This document shows, in pieces, positions 1 through 11,460 of a stretch of DNA of 64,000 bases; the first letter of the stretch is position 1; every line of letters begins with the position of its first letter. Position numbers and translations under genes: made by a program. Source of the DNA: Acanthopleura granulata (Eukaryota; Mollusca; Polyplacophora; Chitonida; Chitonidae). Below the pieces are notes generated by a model. It was not told the origin of the DNA and did not search any database. It saw nothing but the letters and a program-made list of their open reading frames with translations. The stretch spans positions 14,460,014 to 14,524,013 of the forward strand of contig JABBOT010000013.1 of NCBI GenBank assembly GCA_016165875.1, written 5' to 3'.

Positions 1-198
1 CATAAATAGCCCCACTGACGTCGGCAAATATTTCATTTTATCATTGTGTTACTTATTTAGTTAGTTAGTTTGTGGGTTAGTTATTCGATTAATTGGAGGG
101 GTTTTCATTTTCTTAATTGATAAAAATACGCGTGAACGCGTGAAATTGCGTGAACCAAAATGATACTTTACCACACTCTTTATGCACATACAAGTTGT

Positions 199-296
199 CA
201 GCCCGGCTTCCTCCCACCATAATGCTGGCCGCCGTTGTATAAGAGAAATATTATTGATTACGGCGTAAAACATCAATCAAATAAATCAAATAAAAT
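199..296 (+). mobile_element. SINE 3' fragment
   Basis: The fragment carries the family's body block (CCACCATAATGCTGGCC) followed by a 'GAAATATTATTGATTACGG' segment and an AAATAAAT-rich tail. The tRNA-like head is missing, as expected from 5' truncation during reverse transcription or later decay. Confidence 0.85.
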
Positions 297-427
297 ACAT
301 GTAACAGAATTTGGCTTCACGTAAGATTAATCATGCTTTTATTGTGATGAGAATTCCCCCAGGAAAAGACACTCCATCTTCTTCTAGGCACCTTGCATAG
401 TTATAGTTTCATGCAGAAAAACAGTTT

Positions 428-519
428 TGCCAGCGGTTTTCCCCGGTCTCCTCTGACCCCAATGCTGGCCTCCGACATAGAAATGAAATATTGTTGAGTA
501 TAGTTTAAAACTCCAAACA
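428..519 (+). mobile_element. Diverged SINE fragment
   Basis: A more diverged copy: 'CAATGCTGGCC', then 'GAAATATTGTTGAGTA' and 'AAAACTCCAAACA' match the order of blocks in the better copies. It lies only about 130 bp from the previous fragment in the same orientation. Confidence 0.65.
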
Positions 520-619
520 GGTAATAGATACACGGAAATAATAATTTCCTATGAAGGTTGTATCTTTACATCTCATTTGTGGTTTTGCAACTGATGCCAT
601 AGATTTCTTTTGATAAGTT

Positions 620-860
620 GTTTCTACAAAAGCAGTTGCCGCGAGTGGGATTTGGACTCGCACTGCCCCAAGAAGACACAGTATATATATTGAAGAATCA
701 TGTCGAAGACACCAGAGACCGACAAGTCCTGTTTCAGTACTGGGCGTCAACCGAGGCAGCAACAAGTCCCACTAATCTCGGATATCCGGACCCAAAGGCG
801 GACGCTCTTACAGATAGGCCACCGAGGCGCTCCCTCACATATATAACAAACACTGTTCGG
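620..860 (-). mobile_element. Second tRNA-headed SINE-like repeat
   Basis: Read on the minus strand, the segment starts with a serine/leucine-tRNA-like head ending in a B-box-like stretch (GAGTCCAAATCCC). It shares a 'GTGTCTTCGACATGAT' block with the repeats near 10390-10560 and 41815-41900. It looks like a separate repeat family from the abundant SINE. Boundaries are approximate. Confidence 0.5.
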
Positions 861-2052
861 TTTAACCGCGTGTGCTGCTTGCAATAATCACAGTTTGTAT
901 TTGACCTGTATTTGTGTTGTATGATTCGAAAGCAATGATGTAAAGAACACGGACTAAATCTAAGCTAAAATATGTATGACAATGGTGGACTGTACCGGTT
1001 GATCATGTTTTCGTGCAAAACAGGCACAGTATAACCTAGAGGTACCTGAAACATCGAACCGAAGTGAATTAAAGATTAAAAATGTCTTAATTTTTTCAAA
1101 ATATGTTTTTTTCATGACCGATAGGCTGTGTTTTGTGAAGATTGGCATTCTTTACATGCTTTTTTGCCCTTGATGTCCACGTACTGTATGACTTCATAGT
1201 TGGAATATGTCGTTTTGTGCAGCAATGAACGCTGCTTAATCTCATGCCGAATTACGATGGGATTAGCTAACAAGCCTTCCCACCGGACCCCTCCAGAAGA
1301 TGAAAATGTGACGTGACCGTTTCGAACCGAACAAGCACTTTAAATTAACTCTTAGCCATTTGAGGAGGCGTGTTTTGGTCTCGCATATAACCTAGTAAAC
1401 ACTGCGCCTCAAAAGCCGAAATGCCACAATAACGTCAGTAATATATGACATATTAACGCCATTCAAGGGCAGAGGAGCAATGTAAGATTTTCTTCTCGGA
1501 CTTTTTTGGTATTAAATATATCTTTATTTCCTACAAGTTAAAATACTCACCAGATGTTTCCATCATGTTTTAAACATCAGATGTATATAATTCAGTAAGT
1601 AAAGGGAAAAACAGAACCGAGACAGCACCTTTAATCACAACAATGACACGAGCCAGAATATATTTAGTCTATCTAGTTATCCAGTAAGCCTTCTGCTTAG
1701 AACCGCCACTGCTACCAGCGCCTTGCGGGCCCCCGGGCTCGGATAGTGGCTTGGATAGTGCCCCCTCACCACCACCACTTTTCATTTTTTTTTGCTATGC
1801 ATATGTATACTTACAGTGACATTCTCCCATGCCTTACTGGTACTGCCTCCACAGTTTCCACTTCGGCCTGTGTAAAGACCTCATCTCGTAAAAAGTGCTC
1901 TCGGAGTTGCTCAAAATCTCCCATCTCCCTTAAAATGACGCGATTTTTGTTTACCAACAACGTCATCTGCCAAAGAACAAGCACAAATAATTACTTGTAC
2001 ATATCGAAGGTATTTTAGCCTATAACAACATAAATGTTTATTATTAATATAA

Positions 2053-2156
2053 AAGGTCTGCCAGGAACCGGTTTCCTCCCACCATAATGCTGGCCGCCGT
2101 CGTATAAGTGAAATATTCTTGAGTACGGCATAAAACACCAATCAAATAAATCAAAT
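2053..2156 (+). mobile_element. SINE 3' fragment
   Basis: Starts at 'AAGGTCTGCCAG' and runs through the 'CCACCATAATGCTGG' body and 'ATATTCTTGAGTACGG' block to the 'CACCAATCAAATAAAT' tail. One of the better conserved 3' halves in the window. The middle 'GGATGGTCGTGGG' block is deleted. Confidence 0.88.
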
Positions 2157-2394
2157 ATTAATATCTACATAAACTGCTTATATATTTTGGAGCACAATAT
2201 CAAAAGAATGACACTGCCACTATTGAGCATTTTTTTTGTCTTTGTTATAATTTTGTTTCTACTTTGTGGATTTATTAAGAGGTCATCCAATTGTACCTTT
2301 TTACTTATATTTAATAATTCAATTTTCCCTTTTGCATTCGAAGTTTGTAGTGTATATACTCTATTATTATACAAGAAATGTTGAAACCTGTCCA

Positions 2395-2525
2395 CAGCGG
2401 GATGGTGGGCGGCTATAGCCAGGCCTGTTCAAGGCTAATACCGGCTTGGGGAGCAGATCTGCCATCTCAGCATGTGGGACCAACCGGCGGGACAACATGA
2501 AAAGGCCTAGTGCTTCGCAACAGTG
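2395..2525. repeat. GC-rich SINE-like block, family unknown
   Basis: A short GC-rich island in AT-rich flanks with an internal GTTCAAGGCT stretch. It resembles the composition of tRNA-derived SINE heads but does not match the main family. I could not find a second copy in the window. Confidence 0.25.
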
Positions 2526-2578
2526 ATTTTAAATACTAATTACTTGTTTAAACTTGTCATCACTTAGACAACCTGGTT

Positions 2579-2642
2579 GATCGGGTAGGATATATAAACC
2601 GCTATCGGCATAGCGGGTTTATATCTCATACGCTATCCGATC
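2579..2642. repeat. 64-bp imperfect hairpin
   Basis: The ends GATCGGGTAG and CTATCCGATC are near-perfect reverse complements, and the inner arms 'ATATAAACCGCTAT' and 'ATAGCGGGTTTATAT' pair around a 4-nt CGGC loop. It could fold into a long stem or represent a very short palindromic transposon relic. Confidence 0.75.
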
Positions 2643-3158
2643 AGCTCAGTATTTGTTTTCATGTGAACTTATGTTAAATTATACTGAAATTCTTTTGATA
2701 TGTAATTATTCTACTTCGGTGGTGACATTCTCGGTTTTGCTGAACTTATGGGGTTTTTTTGTTTTTTCCAGTATGTCATAATTTTATACTCATAAATTTC
2801 ACCGAAATATTATTCGTATTACCTATGTATATATAAATACATGTCTCAAACACGATTTGATCAGCTCTGTGTTTGTGTTCAGTTGTTCAGAATATGGCCA
2901 CGATTACTAAGTCAGTATTATAGGTAAGTGTCGGAGACTAAACCTACTTTTCTATAATTGTCTTTAACTTTCACAACAAGCGCAAATACGCACAATGCTT
3001 TTGCAAAAACTGAAACCTGCAAAGGTCTATTTTATTTAGACGTCACAGTTTTCGATATCAAAAGCTTAATGTATTGTATTTTTTCATGCTTATGGATTTT
3101 TGAAACCAGTTGGATCATTATCAACGACGAAACAGATTAAGCTAAGAGTTCCGCTTAC

Positions 3159-3281
3159 TTTGCCGTGTTCAAGCCAAATGTTTGTATTCGGCTCTGTCAC
3201 AGAGTCTTCCGGGGCAGAGGAAGTGACATTGCCAATTATCGCCCCTCCACTTCCGGTTCCGTCATTCTCAAAATTCATCAT
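3159..3281 (-). CDS. Possible first coding exon, unrecognised
   Basis: Read on the minus strand, an ATG at 3281 opens a 41-codon acidic reading frame (MMNFENDGTGSGG...WLEHGK) that ends exactly at a good donor, AAA|GTAAGC. It is GC-richer than its surroundings and contains an ETS-like CCGGAAGTG. I see no matching second exon towards lower coordinates and do not recognise the protein. The plus strand is also open here, so this may be chance or a promoter fragment. Confidence 0.2.
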
Positions 3282-3370
3282 TCTTACTGGAATGGAAATC
3301 ACAGAAGGATGAAAATTTTACTTCCATATTTCATCCATTCCAATACAACATTCACCAAAAAGTCTGTGTC

Positions 3371-3504
3371 GGGAAGGTCTGCCAGCAACCTGCGGATGAC
3401 CACGCGTTTCCCCCGGTCTCTGCCTGGTTTCTTCCCACCATAATGCTGGCCTCCATCGTATAAGTGACATATTTTTGACTAAAACACCAATCAAATAAAT
3501 AAAC
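3371..3504 (+). mobile_element. SINE, 5'-truncated
   Basis: Contains the blocks in order: GGAAGGTCTGCCAGCAACC, GGATGACC, GTTTCCCCCGGTCTCTG, CCACCATAATGCTGGCC, GTATAAGTGACATAT and CACCAATCAAATAAAT. A short deletion removes the GAGTACGG part of the tail block. No tRNA-like head is present. Confidence 0.88.
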
Positions 3505-4372
3505 AAAAAAGTCTATGTACATGAGATCCATGACTGTTGGTCAGAACGAATTTCATGATCATATAAATGATTCTTTTGTCAGAGCCTGAGAACACATAGT
3601 ATATAGAATACATGGTAAGGAAACTGATGGTTGACGTGAGTGAGCCTGTATTAGGAAAAAATATTCTATAGGTTTGAGAAATGAGAAATATAGACACAGT
3701 TACTGCTTCACACACAATGGGCTGAGACTCTGATCTGAAAAAATGTTAGAGAAGCAATCAAGGCTTTAGTTGATAGACAGTAGGCATTTTCATTATGAAC
3801 CATTTCTCCAATTGTGAAGTTTCTTTTTTCGTTCAATATGTAATGGTTGTTGAAAATTGTTTAAAGGAAAAAAAAACATTAAATTGCAGTAGGGCTTTAT
3901 TTGACAGTTGGGAGTACAGGGGTTTTTCTAGCGAATTTCCTTTTGTATGTTTTTGATACATTGGTCATGAAAAAATATCAGAGTTCTCTGATTTGCTCAA
4001 ATTGAGATTCTAAAAAGAAACTGGCTGGAAAAACCCTTTGTCTATGAACAAAATGTCTTCATTTTTTTTATTATATTCGAGACCGAGGACATCCTACCGG
4101 TATCGGAATCATCAACAAGATTAGTTTAATCGATGCACTTCGAGCCTTGAACGCACAGGCTAGATAGAAAGAAAATAGCTGGATTCGGTTACGCTCTGAT
4201 TCCGCAACTGTCAACAAAGCTCTTGGTACGTCCGGCTATGGTACGTCCCCTAATCATTGGACAGTTTTACTTTTGTGAGACAGCTTAGTCAGTTTTTTTT
4301 TCATAGCCTACTTATGGTAAACTGCTAAACGACCCGTAGAACAGGGCAAACCGTGTAGGCATAATGCAGATA

Positions 4373-4531
4373 TCTTTAAGTGAATTCAGGATGTCTTGAA
4401 TTCATTTCCAGATATCTACAATTCATTTCCAGATATCTTAAATAGCGGCCATTGTCGATATGAGGACCATGTATTTCAGACATCTGAAAATCCTTTATAG
4501 ATATCTGAAATTCTTCAAAGACATCTGGAAA
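4373..4531. repeat. Short repeat array with AGATATCT motifs
   Basis: Two adjacent copies of a roughly 22-bp unit (TTCATTTCCAGATATCT) face two diverged copies in the opposite orientation (GACATCTGGAAA, AGATATCTGAAAT). The result is an imperfect inverted repeat of about 160 bp. Function unknown. Confidence 0.55.
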
Positions 4532-5152
4532 CAAAAATATGGTGCACATATCAGTAAAAGTGCCACACGTATCAGAAATTGGGCTAAAATGTACAAATTG
4601 CAGCAACTTCTCCCTGAGCCGATATAGCATAAGTACAAATCTACTCATGAGCACTGCTAACCGTCATGGCCGATCACAGTTGACGTGGTGGTATAATGGA
4701 GAACTCGTAAAACTCATCCCCGCCTTTAACAAAGTGGTCCAAAGCTGTGTAACCTTGTATTCTCTTGTTGGATTGCGACACGCTTTTGTGGTGAATGTGT
4801 CATCATAAACACCTAAGCTGTTAGGAGAACCCGGTCACCCTGACCAAATAATAACTTGTCGCCCACTGAGTGAGCAAGAAACACCTTGTCAACATTATGT
4901 GGTCAAAAGGCTGCGGCCATAATAAACCTTGTCACCACTGTCGTTGAACATAATTGTTTGGGTCAGTTATATTTGTTGACACAAAAAAATTTTCTGTTTT
5001 TACAAGGGATTATTTGTCCGTGCATATGGTGTATACTGCTGATCTGTTGGCATATATTTAGGGGTGGTGAGGTCGGGGTGACCAGGGTGATTGATTTATT
5101 TGTTTCTTTAGGGGTTTTTTTGTTTGTTTTTTTTCCCATTTACATGTATGGC

Positions 5153-6423
5153 ATGGAGAAGGAGAGAGAACTGGAAACTCTTGTGGAAGAGGAGGAAAAA
5201 ATAACTGTCTTTATATGCCAGCTTTGTAAAAGTTACCGAACTCTTAATTTTCGAAAACTCATGTCTCATATTCGGTACATTCATAGTCTTCATAATAATT
5301 TTACAGTGACATGTGGGACTGTTGGATGTGTAAAATTGGACAATAAGTTCACTTCCTACAAAAAGCATTTCCACTGCAAACACAGTTAGTTTATGCAAAC
5401 AGATTTTCATGCTGTTATAAATGAAAATTTCACCAAAATGTGATAATCATGCAACCTATTCACAAGATGAAATAGACTGTTAAACTCAACATGAACTTAC
5501 AGATAATTTCGTATCATTGATGTCATAATTTATTTTGAGTCTGAAAGACAACCCAAAAGACTTTCGATTTTGTCATGGAGAGCATAGAGGTTATATAAAC
5601 TGGCATACTTATGTTGAATAGATGCAAAATAGAAAATGCTCTGAAGTAATTAGATCTGGGTATAGCATCTGACGATGTTGGATGTGACCGTGTTCAAAAT
5701 GTTCTTCAGTGTTATCAGTCTAGTATAAAAGACCTTAAGGAAATATTGAGGGCTATGAAGACAGAGAAAAGACAAAAGCTTTTCAGCAAGGATAAATGTG
5801 GTTTTGTGGCTCCGACTGAATACAGGTTAGGGTAAGGCAAAGAAGATGCCTATCAGTATGTTAGCATAGTGTCCTCTCTGGAGAAGTTACTTGAAGATGT
5901 GGATGTCGTAAGTCATGAAGTACAAACTTCACCGTCTGAGGATGTACTTTGTGACTTCAGAAATGGTTGTCACTTTAAAGAACATCCAGTCTTTGGCAGT
6001 GATCCTTCATCAGTACAGATCCAACTGTGCTGTGACGATTTTACGGTCACAAATCCATTAGGCAACAGGGTAAGGAAGCACAAGATGTCGGCTGTGTATT
6101 TTGTCTTGGGTAATCTCCCAGCCAAGTATCGTAGTAAACTTCATGTTATGCTGTTGGTTTGGCTATGTAGATCTAGCCTAATGAAGAAATCTGGATGGCA
6201 TGAGATATTGGATGTTCTAAGAAATGACCTGAAAGTATTAGGAAAAGAAGGTATAAAGGTTGCGAATGGAAACAAGCTTTCCAGTGTAAGCTATGTTAGT
6301 GGTGACAGCTTAGGCAGCCATACTCTTGGTGGTTTCTTTGAGTGTTTCATCACTATGAGAATTTGCCGAACTTGTATGGCAACGTGGCAACAATTTCAAG
6401 ACCATTTCTCAGCAGATTTTTAA
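5153..6423 (+). pseudogene. Broken zinc-finger/transposase-like gene (domesticated-transposon family)
   Basis: The first open piece (5153-5389, about 78 codons) begins MEKERELETL and contains two C2H2-like fingers: C-x2-C with H-x4-H, then C-x4-C with a final H-x4-H. A second piece continues in one frame through about 5650-6423 but is interrupted by an in-frame TAA near 5833. Its part from 5869 codes for 'CDDFTVTNPLGNRVRKHKM', then 'FVLGNLPAKYRS' and 'GDSLGSHTLGGFFE...CRTC'. These blocks match, from memory, a large family of uncharacterised transposon-derived proteins in fish, corals and molluscs. There they follow C2H2 fingers and precede a transposase-like catalytic region. That catalytic region is absent here: the frame ends at 6423. 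The linker between the two pieces (5390-5640) is not open. I infer a dead or strongly truncated copy, but a spliced remnant gene cannot be excluded. Confidence 0.65.
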
Positions 6424-6570
6424 GGGCTTCAGCCTTGTACAGTTCAGAATATGGGGAACAGCTAAATAAACCCTCTTGCAAAATAATATTAGTAAATTCA
6501 AGTTAATATTTCATGCTCTAATTTAAGTCTAGATATAATCAAATCACCCCATAATCCTTTACTCTCCCGT

Positions 6571-6727
6571 CGCACGTAGGAAGGTCTACCAGCAACGTCC
6601 GGATGGTCGTTGGTTTCCCCCTGGGCTCTGCCCGGTTTCCTCCCTCTATAATGCTGGTCGCATTCGTATAAGTAATTATTCTTGAGTACGGTGGAAAACA
6701 CCAATCAAATAAATAAATAAATAAATA
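6571..6727 (+). mobile_element. SINE, 5'-truncated
   Basis: Begins GCACGTAGGAAGGTC and carries the full body and tail, ending CACCAATCAAATAAATAAAT repeated. The head is missing. It sits just downstream of the transposon-derived pseudogene. Confidence 0.9.
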
Positions 6728-6848
6728 ATCATATATACATGTCAGGCAAACACAAACATGCTGGAAATGACCGGTTTCTTGCACTTACATAATTGTTATT
6801 GGGGGTCCACACAGGTTCCCTGTGGGGCACCGTTTGAAATCGTTCGGG

Positions 6849-6868
6849 TTATTATTATTATTATTATT
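6849..6868 (+). repeat. ATT microsatellite
   Basis: About six to seven uninterrupted ATT units. Confidence 0.9.
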
Positions 6869-7749
6869 TTTAGTTCTCTCGTAAAATTGTAATATCTCTC
6901 TACTAAAGGTAGAGAATTCAAACTTTGCAGTCTTGATAATTAACATATGAAGTAACTTTTGACGTTTAGTGTTCATTGACCAGTCACGTGATTTAGCGAG
7001 AATTTTGAATTTTATTGTTACGCTTAAAAAATCTCCTCATAAACGGGTATACCTGTCGGAAGGAAATTCCACTCGCTACGTGGATGGCCCTACTCAGTTA
7101 ACCTTACACGTTAAATTTGATGCGCAAATTAGGCTGTAATTGACCCCGAACGTTACGCAAAAGTGACGTCACCTCTAAATATTGCTTAAAATGATTAGCC
7201 AAACATAATATCTATTTTCAAAACTCGCCCATTGGAATGACACTGAACCTTCGTGCAACATGACATGAAATCTTTACCCGGGTTAAATCAATATGATGTA
7301 GAGAAAGACTCGCCTCGACATTCCCGGTATCTATCAGCCCGCGGAAATCGTTTGAAGTTTGAATCCCTCCAGCGTCTGTCATGAAAGTCTGTCTCTAAAC
7401 CGAAGGACAATGTTTCTCCGGCATTCACATGTGTACTCCGTTTGTCGACCAAGACAATACTTCATTTGTTTCCGCCGTGTTGCACGAGCCGTGATGTTAA
7501 GTTTTACAATTATATGTATGCATATTTCTGGATATCTTACATGTGACAAGCTCATGTTATCGATGCTACATTCGTCTTAGAGCACTCGGCCTATAGTATT
7601 GTAATGGCTGCCTAGACCTTGGCAATACACTCTACTGCCATAAACGCATTTCATGCTTCAAGTAGAATCATTGTTACCTGGATTCAGTATTCCGTTTACA
7701 TTACATGTTCAACATTATCATTCACTATCATTTACATGCATTATATCGC

Positions 7750-7910
7750 CAGCCGCCCTGATTTGGCTCACAACGAATTGTTTCGGCTCGTCAGCCGCCC
7801 AGTCCTGATTTGGCTCACAACGAATTGTTTCGGCTCGTCAGCCGCCCCACCCTGATTTGGCTCTCAACGAATTGTTTCGGCTCGTCAGCCGCCCAGCCCT
7901 GATATGGCTC
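7750..7910 (+). repeat. 47-bp tandem repeat, about 3.5 copies
   Basis: The unit reads CAGCCGCCCAGTCCTGATTT, then GGCTCACAACGAATTG, then TTTCGGCTCGT. Copies are nearly identical; the first lacks 5 bases and the last is cut after GATATGGCTCG. The high identity suggests a recent expansion. Confidence 0.93.
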
Positions 7911-8029
7911 GCGGCGTATTATCGACTATTATTGCTACGCCACCTTGACTGTAACCAGTGATATTGCATACCTGAACGTTACAGTTTTGCCATCATACAT
8001 TCATTATTAAAATGTATTTTCAGTTAGAA

Positions 8030-8700
8030 ACACACACATAATATTGGCATACAAAAGGCGTTTAACCCGGCTCGGATCACGGACGAGAATGAAGTCGCTC
8101 TACCGCTCACTGCCTTCACACAAGCTTCCAGCCCCCAAATCCCGTGCCAACATCTTCACCCAAGCTCTCCCCACCCCATAAGCTCACACTTCTTCGCCCC
8201 CGATAACATCGTGCCCTGGAGAAATTAATTTGCCTTCTTATTCGCCCTGCTCAAACAAAGGAAATTCCTTTTTCTTTCTGTCTGTCACTATCGGCTGTGA
8301 GCAGAAGATCAAAGCTGCATTTTGTGTGTGCTGGTCTAAAGTATTAGAGATTATGATAGTTGGCAGGTTAAGGTTCAAAGCCAGTTCATTTATTTTCAAT
8401 ACTGTCATGCTTTTTCTCCGCTTTTCCTATTTGTGTTATTACTATTACAGTTTGGGCGTGAACAGCGTACATGGTCGAACCCCGGGATTGCTGTTCCCGA
8501 TCTCAACATTTGTTAACACGGGTGGACGTATTAAACCAATCCCCGCAGTTTACCGCAGAAACAGGAGTAAACCTCGCAACACTATCACCCCTCTGTCTTT
8601 TCTTATCGGCAAGAGGTCAAAGCTGCCTTCTCTGTAGTCTGTAACACTAGGCCCATGGTACACAATACATACCAATCTCGGGTTCAAATTCCTTTTTCAG
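8030..8700 (+). repeat. SINE-like block with internal duplication
   Basis: Two stretches (about 8270-8350 and 8590-8660) share CTGTCT...TATCGGC...GATCAAAGCTGC-type sequence, and a B-box-like GGGTTCAAATTCC follows at 8680. This looks like remnants of a tRNA-headed element arranged in tandem. There is a 135-codon open frame through it, but it is not protein-like to my eye. Confidence 0.3.
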
Positions 8701-9791
8701 GTTTATCACTTTGTTTTCTTTACTTTACTGCTATGAGGTTTATAACAGACTGCCACAGATGGTAATTACGTAATAGTGTGGACCCCGGCAACGCTGTTGG
8801 ATAACAGCCTTAATTTATTACTATTATTATTATTTTCTTTGTTTACGGCTGTTCAATGAATTCCACCGTTTAACTAAGAAAGACGTTGAACATGAGATGA
8901 GCAGGACTTTGCTGCAATTTTGTAAAAAGTGTAGTCCGCATGGAAGTTGTCAAGAAAGAAAAAGATTTCAATGAAGCTGTGAGGAACAAATGGGAAGAGC
9001 AGACACAGAAAAGACTAACCATGGTATTGAATAAATTCATTTGAGTTTATGTATGAGATTTTTTGTCTATAAAATAATAATACAAAATGATATACTTTCA
9101 TGCGGGTAACCAACGAATTAGTTTTGTTTTGATCACATTCAAATGAACCGTTGATAGGCACTCTTGGGACATCAGCACTAGTGTGCAATAAACAATCTAC
9201 TACTAGTAGTAGATTGGTTATTTAGTGGCTTTACAAAATTAGGAATATGATGTAACAGTGTTTTATTTATTTCTAAAATATGACATTCTGCGCTGAATGT
9301 AAATTTTAGAATTGGCTCGACAAAATAATACATTGAGAAAACTTTCTTATTTTCTCTGTAAGGTGTCATAAGATTTGTTTGTGAGGTTTCAGGTAATCTA
9401 TGGGGAGATGTCATAACATATTTACTATGTAAGTGTTACCATACCAGAAGGAACACGCTTTCCACTTTGATCTTGCTATAATAAGTACGTCACTCTTATA
9501 CACATTGACCCCGAAGATCTTTAGCAAGTCTTTCAGAAATTGACAAGGCGTAGAAACAGACTGTTATGGCTGTGATAGTAGAAATGTTGACTGGCCAATG
9601 AGATGGTTTTCAAGGGTTGAAGTCTTCATTCGATTGACTCTTTAATATGTATTATCCAATTTCAAGGCTTTTGATAAATTTGCATTGATTGATGAAGGCA
9701 AAAATTTGATCGCTGTTGTATGCCACAGGCACATTTAGTTTTTGATGGCCAAAGTGGTAGTACATTTAATGTCATTTGTACATGTTTTCAG

Positions 9792-9868
9792 ACATTCTTT
9801 GTGCTGAGGCATTGTGGCTGCTGCCTCGTTTTAGGACTGATGTTAGACAATGCATCATTGCAGAAGAG
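9792..9868 (+). CDS. Exon-like segment, possible part of transposon-derived gene
   Basis: The segment is flanked by ATGTTTTCAG and GAG|GTAAGT and is open in the frame ILCAEALWLLPRF...IIAEE (25 codons). 'EALWLLPRF' is the sort of block found before the C-terminal domain of the zinc-finger/transposon-derived family whose last domain seems to lie at 11065-11264. Its 3' phase does not fit the 11065 acceptor directly, so an intervening exon or decay is needed. Weak evidence. Confidence 0.25.
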
Positions 9869-10245
9869 GTAAGTTTTAGTGTGTGGTTTGCTACTACACT
9901 TTATTCTCTCGATGTGCAAGCTGCCTTGTGTTGTACGCACAGGACACCTTTAATTGATGTCATATATACACCAGCAAATGCAAGAGCTGCCCTGTCAATA
10001 GTAAGCTGTTAATGTGCCGTCAATTCATATATATATACAAGAGTAAATTATTTTCTATTTTAGTATTTATTTGATTGGGATTTTATGCACTGTAAGGCTG
10101 TAATTGACCCCGGACGTTACCCTTATGTGATGTAATATAATTGGAAGAAACCTGGCAATTCCCAACAGAAACCCCAAATCTTCACCTTGGCAAGCCACTG
10201 CCAGCTTTAATTCCCACATAACGTCAGATATGAGATAGGTGCAAC

Positions 10246-10620
10246 TTAGATTTACTCATGGTGAATGCTGGAATGAATGCTTATTGTTTAGCGCCCTACT
10301 CAAGAATATTTCGCTTATAAGGAGGCGGTGTCTCCTTGGTACTGGACGGATTTCCACCGTGTCTTTTATCTGGTGCTGCCTCACCGAGACGACTTGCCGA
10401 AGACACCCAACAAACCCCCTCACCCAGTCACATTATACTGACACCGGGCCGACCAGTCTACCCTCTTATTGCTGAGCGCCTAGCGAGTAAGAAGGATGTA
10501 CCATTTTTTTTAAAGTCTTTGGTATGACCCTACCCAGGTTTGAAACCAGATCTCCCCGTCCGAAGGCGGACGCTATCCGGGCGGGTGTCATTAATCAGAT
10601 GTCTTGTTGAAAATCCAGGT
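10246..10620 (-). mobile_element. Composite SINE-like element
   Basis: On the minus strand it starts near 10620 with a head containing GGTTTCAAACCTGGG. It runs through a GTGTCTTCGGCAAGTCG block shared with the repeats near 700 and 41830. It ends with the abundant family's tail (GAAATATTCTTGAGTAGGGCG) at about 10250. The mixture suggests that two SINE families share a 3' end, or that one inserted in the other. Confidence 0.6.
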
Positions 10621-10711
10621 TCATCCCCCATTTTGTGAAAAAGCTAACATGCAATACATGGACAAGGAGTGTCACGTGCATATAAATGAGTTTTTGTTGT
10701 GCACTGCCCAG

Positions 10712-10768
10712 GGCAGTTACTTAACCTCCCACCACAATACTGGCCGCTGTGAATCCACAATTCAGTAA
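10712..10768 (+). mobile_element. SINE remnant
   Basis: Only CTCCCACCACAATACTGGCCGC and short flanking similarity remain from the body block of the abundant family. Confidence 0.45.
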
Positions 10769-11064
10769 ACAAACATTTATAGAGGCCTTGAAGTTATACC
10801 ACAATGGTAATGTGAAGGAAATTGTCTTGCTTTGTCTTTTTAAAAAGCTTCGAATTCTTAAAGTTTCCTAATATATTTTGCTCCGTACATGTACTTGTAT
10901 ATAAATATCCGTGTAAACGATGATGAAATATATTAAAAATAAAGGCAGAAATGCCATATTCCAACCGTAAAAACCGATGGGTTTTAAACGCAATAGGCTC
11001 CGCCTGGTATGTACTTGCAGTTAACACTACAGTACTCTCTGAATTGTTTGACAGATTCCTGCAG

Positions 11065-11264
11065 ATATGGCGTCTCCAATAATTGTGCAAACTGGCAGTG
11101 TGTATATAAAATGTGCTGAGGGAGAAATGATCTGTGGCACCAATGGCATTCTTGAGGTATTTAAGTGCCTCATTGCAACATACTATGCCTTCAACTTGGA
11201 GTATCACCATGGGAAGAAAAGTACATTGTCTGTAATACAATTTGAACTTAGGTTTTCAGGATAA
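11065..11264 (+). CDS. Possible terminal exon of transposon-derived gene
   Basis: A plausible acceptor (GATTCCTGCAG) precedes an open frame that ends at TAA 11264. The frame codes for 'SPIIVQTGSVYIKC...' and then 'VFKCLIATYYAFNLEY' followed by 'KSTLSVIQFEL'. That order resembles the extreme C-terminus of the same uncharacterised family as the 5153-6423 locus: a pair of short strands and then an aromatic-rich helix around F-N-x-x-Y. The central transposase-like region is not visible between the two loci, so these may be leftovers of one or two copies. Confidence 0.35.
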
Positions 11265-11460
11265 AATCCCAGTGCCTCGTTCTATTGAGCCATTTCTTTC
11301 CAGATTCATGTACTAGATACACGCAACAATGCAAATGCATCCAGTCACTTGTTTACATCTTTAAAAGCAAGTTGATAACAGGTTTTCATTTCTTGAATTG
11401 ATACAGTTGTTGGAGGATTATCATCTGGGTGGCATTTAAAATGACAGACCTTTCAAAACT

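Larger units (their letters stand above)
1..5150. other. Intergenic stretch with SINE fragments, no recognised gene
   Basis: No reading frame here resembles a known protein. The stretch holds five SINE or SINE-like fragments, a hairpin at 2579-2642, a GC-rich SINE-like block near 2395-2520, and a short repeat with AGATATCT-type motifs at 4373-4531. One weak minus-strand exon candidate lies at 3159-3281. The rest is AT-rich unique-looking sequence in which I see nothing further. Confidence 0.6.

Noticed and set aside
7131..10120. Transposon bounded by AGGCTGTAATTGACCCCG at 7133 and 10095
   Set aside because: Only about 30 bases are shared, without inverted ends or target duplication. More likely two fragments of a common repeat.
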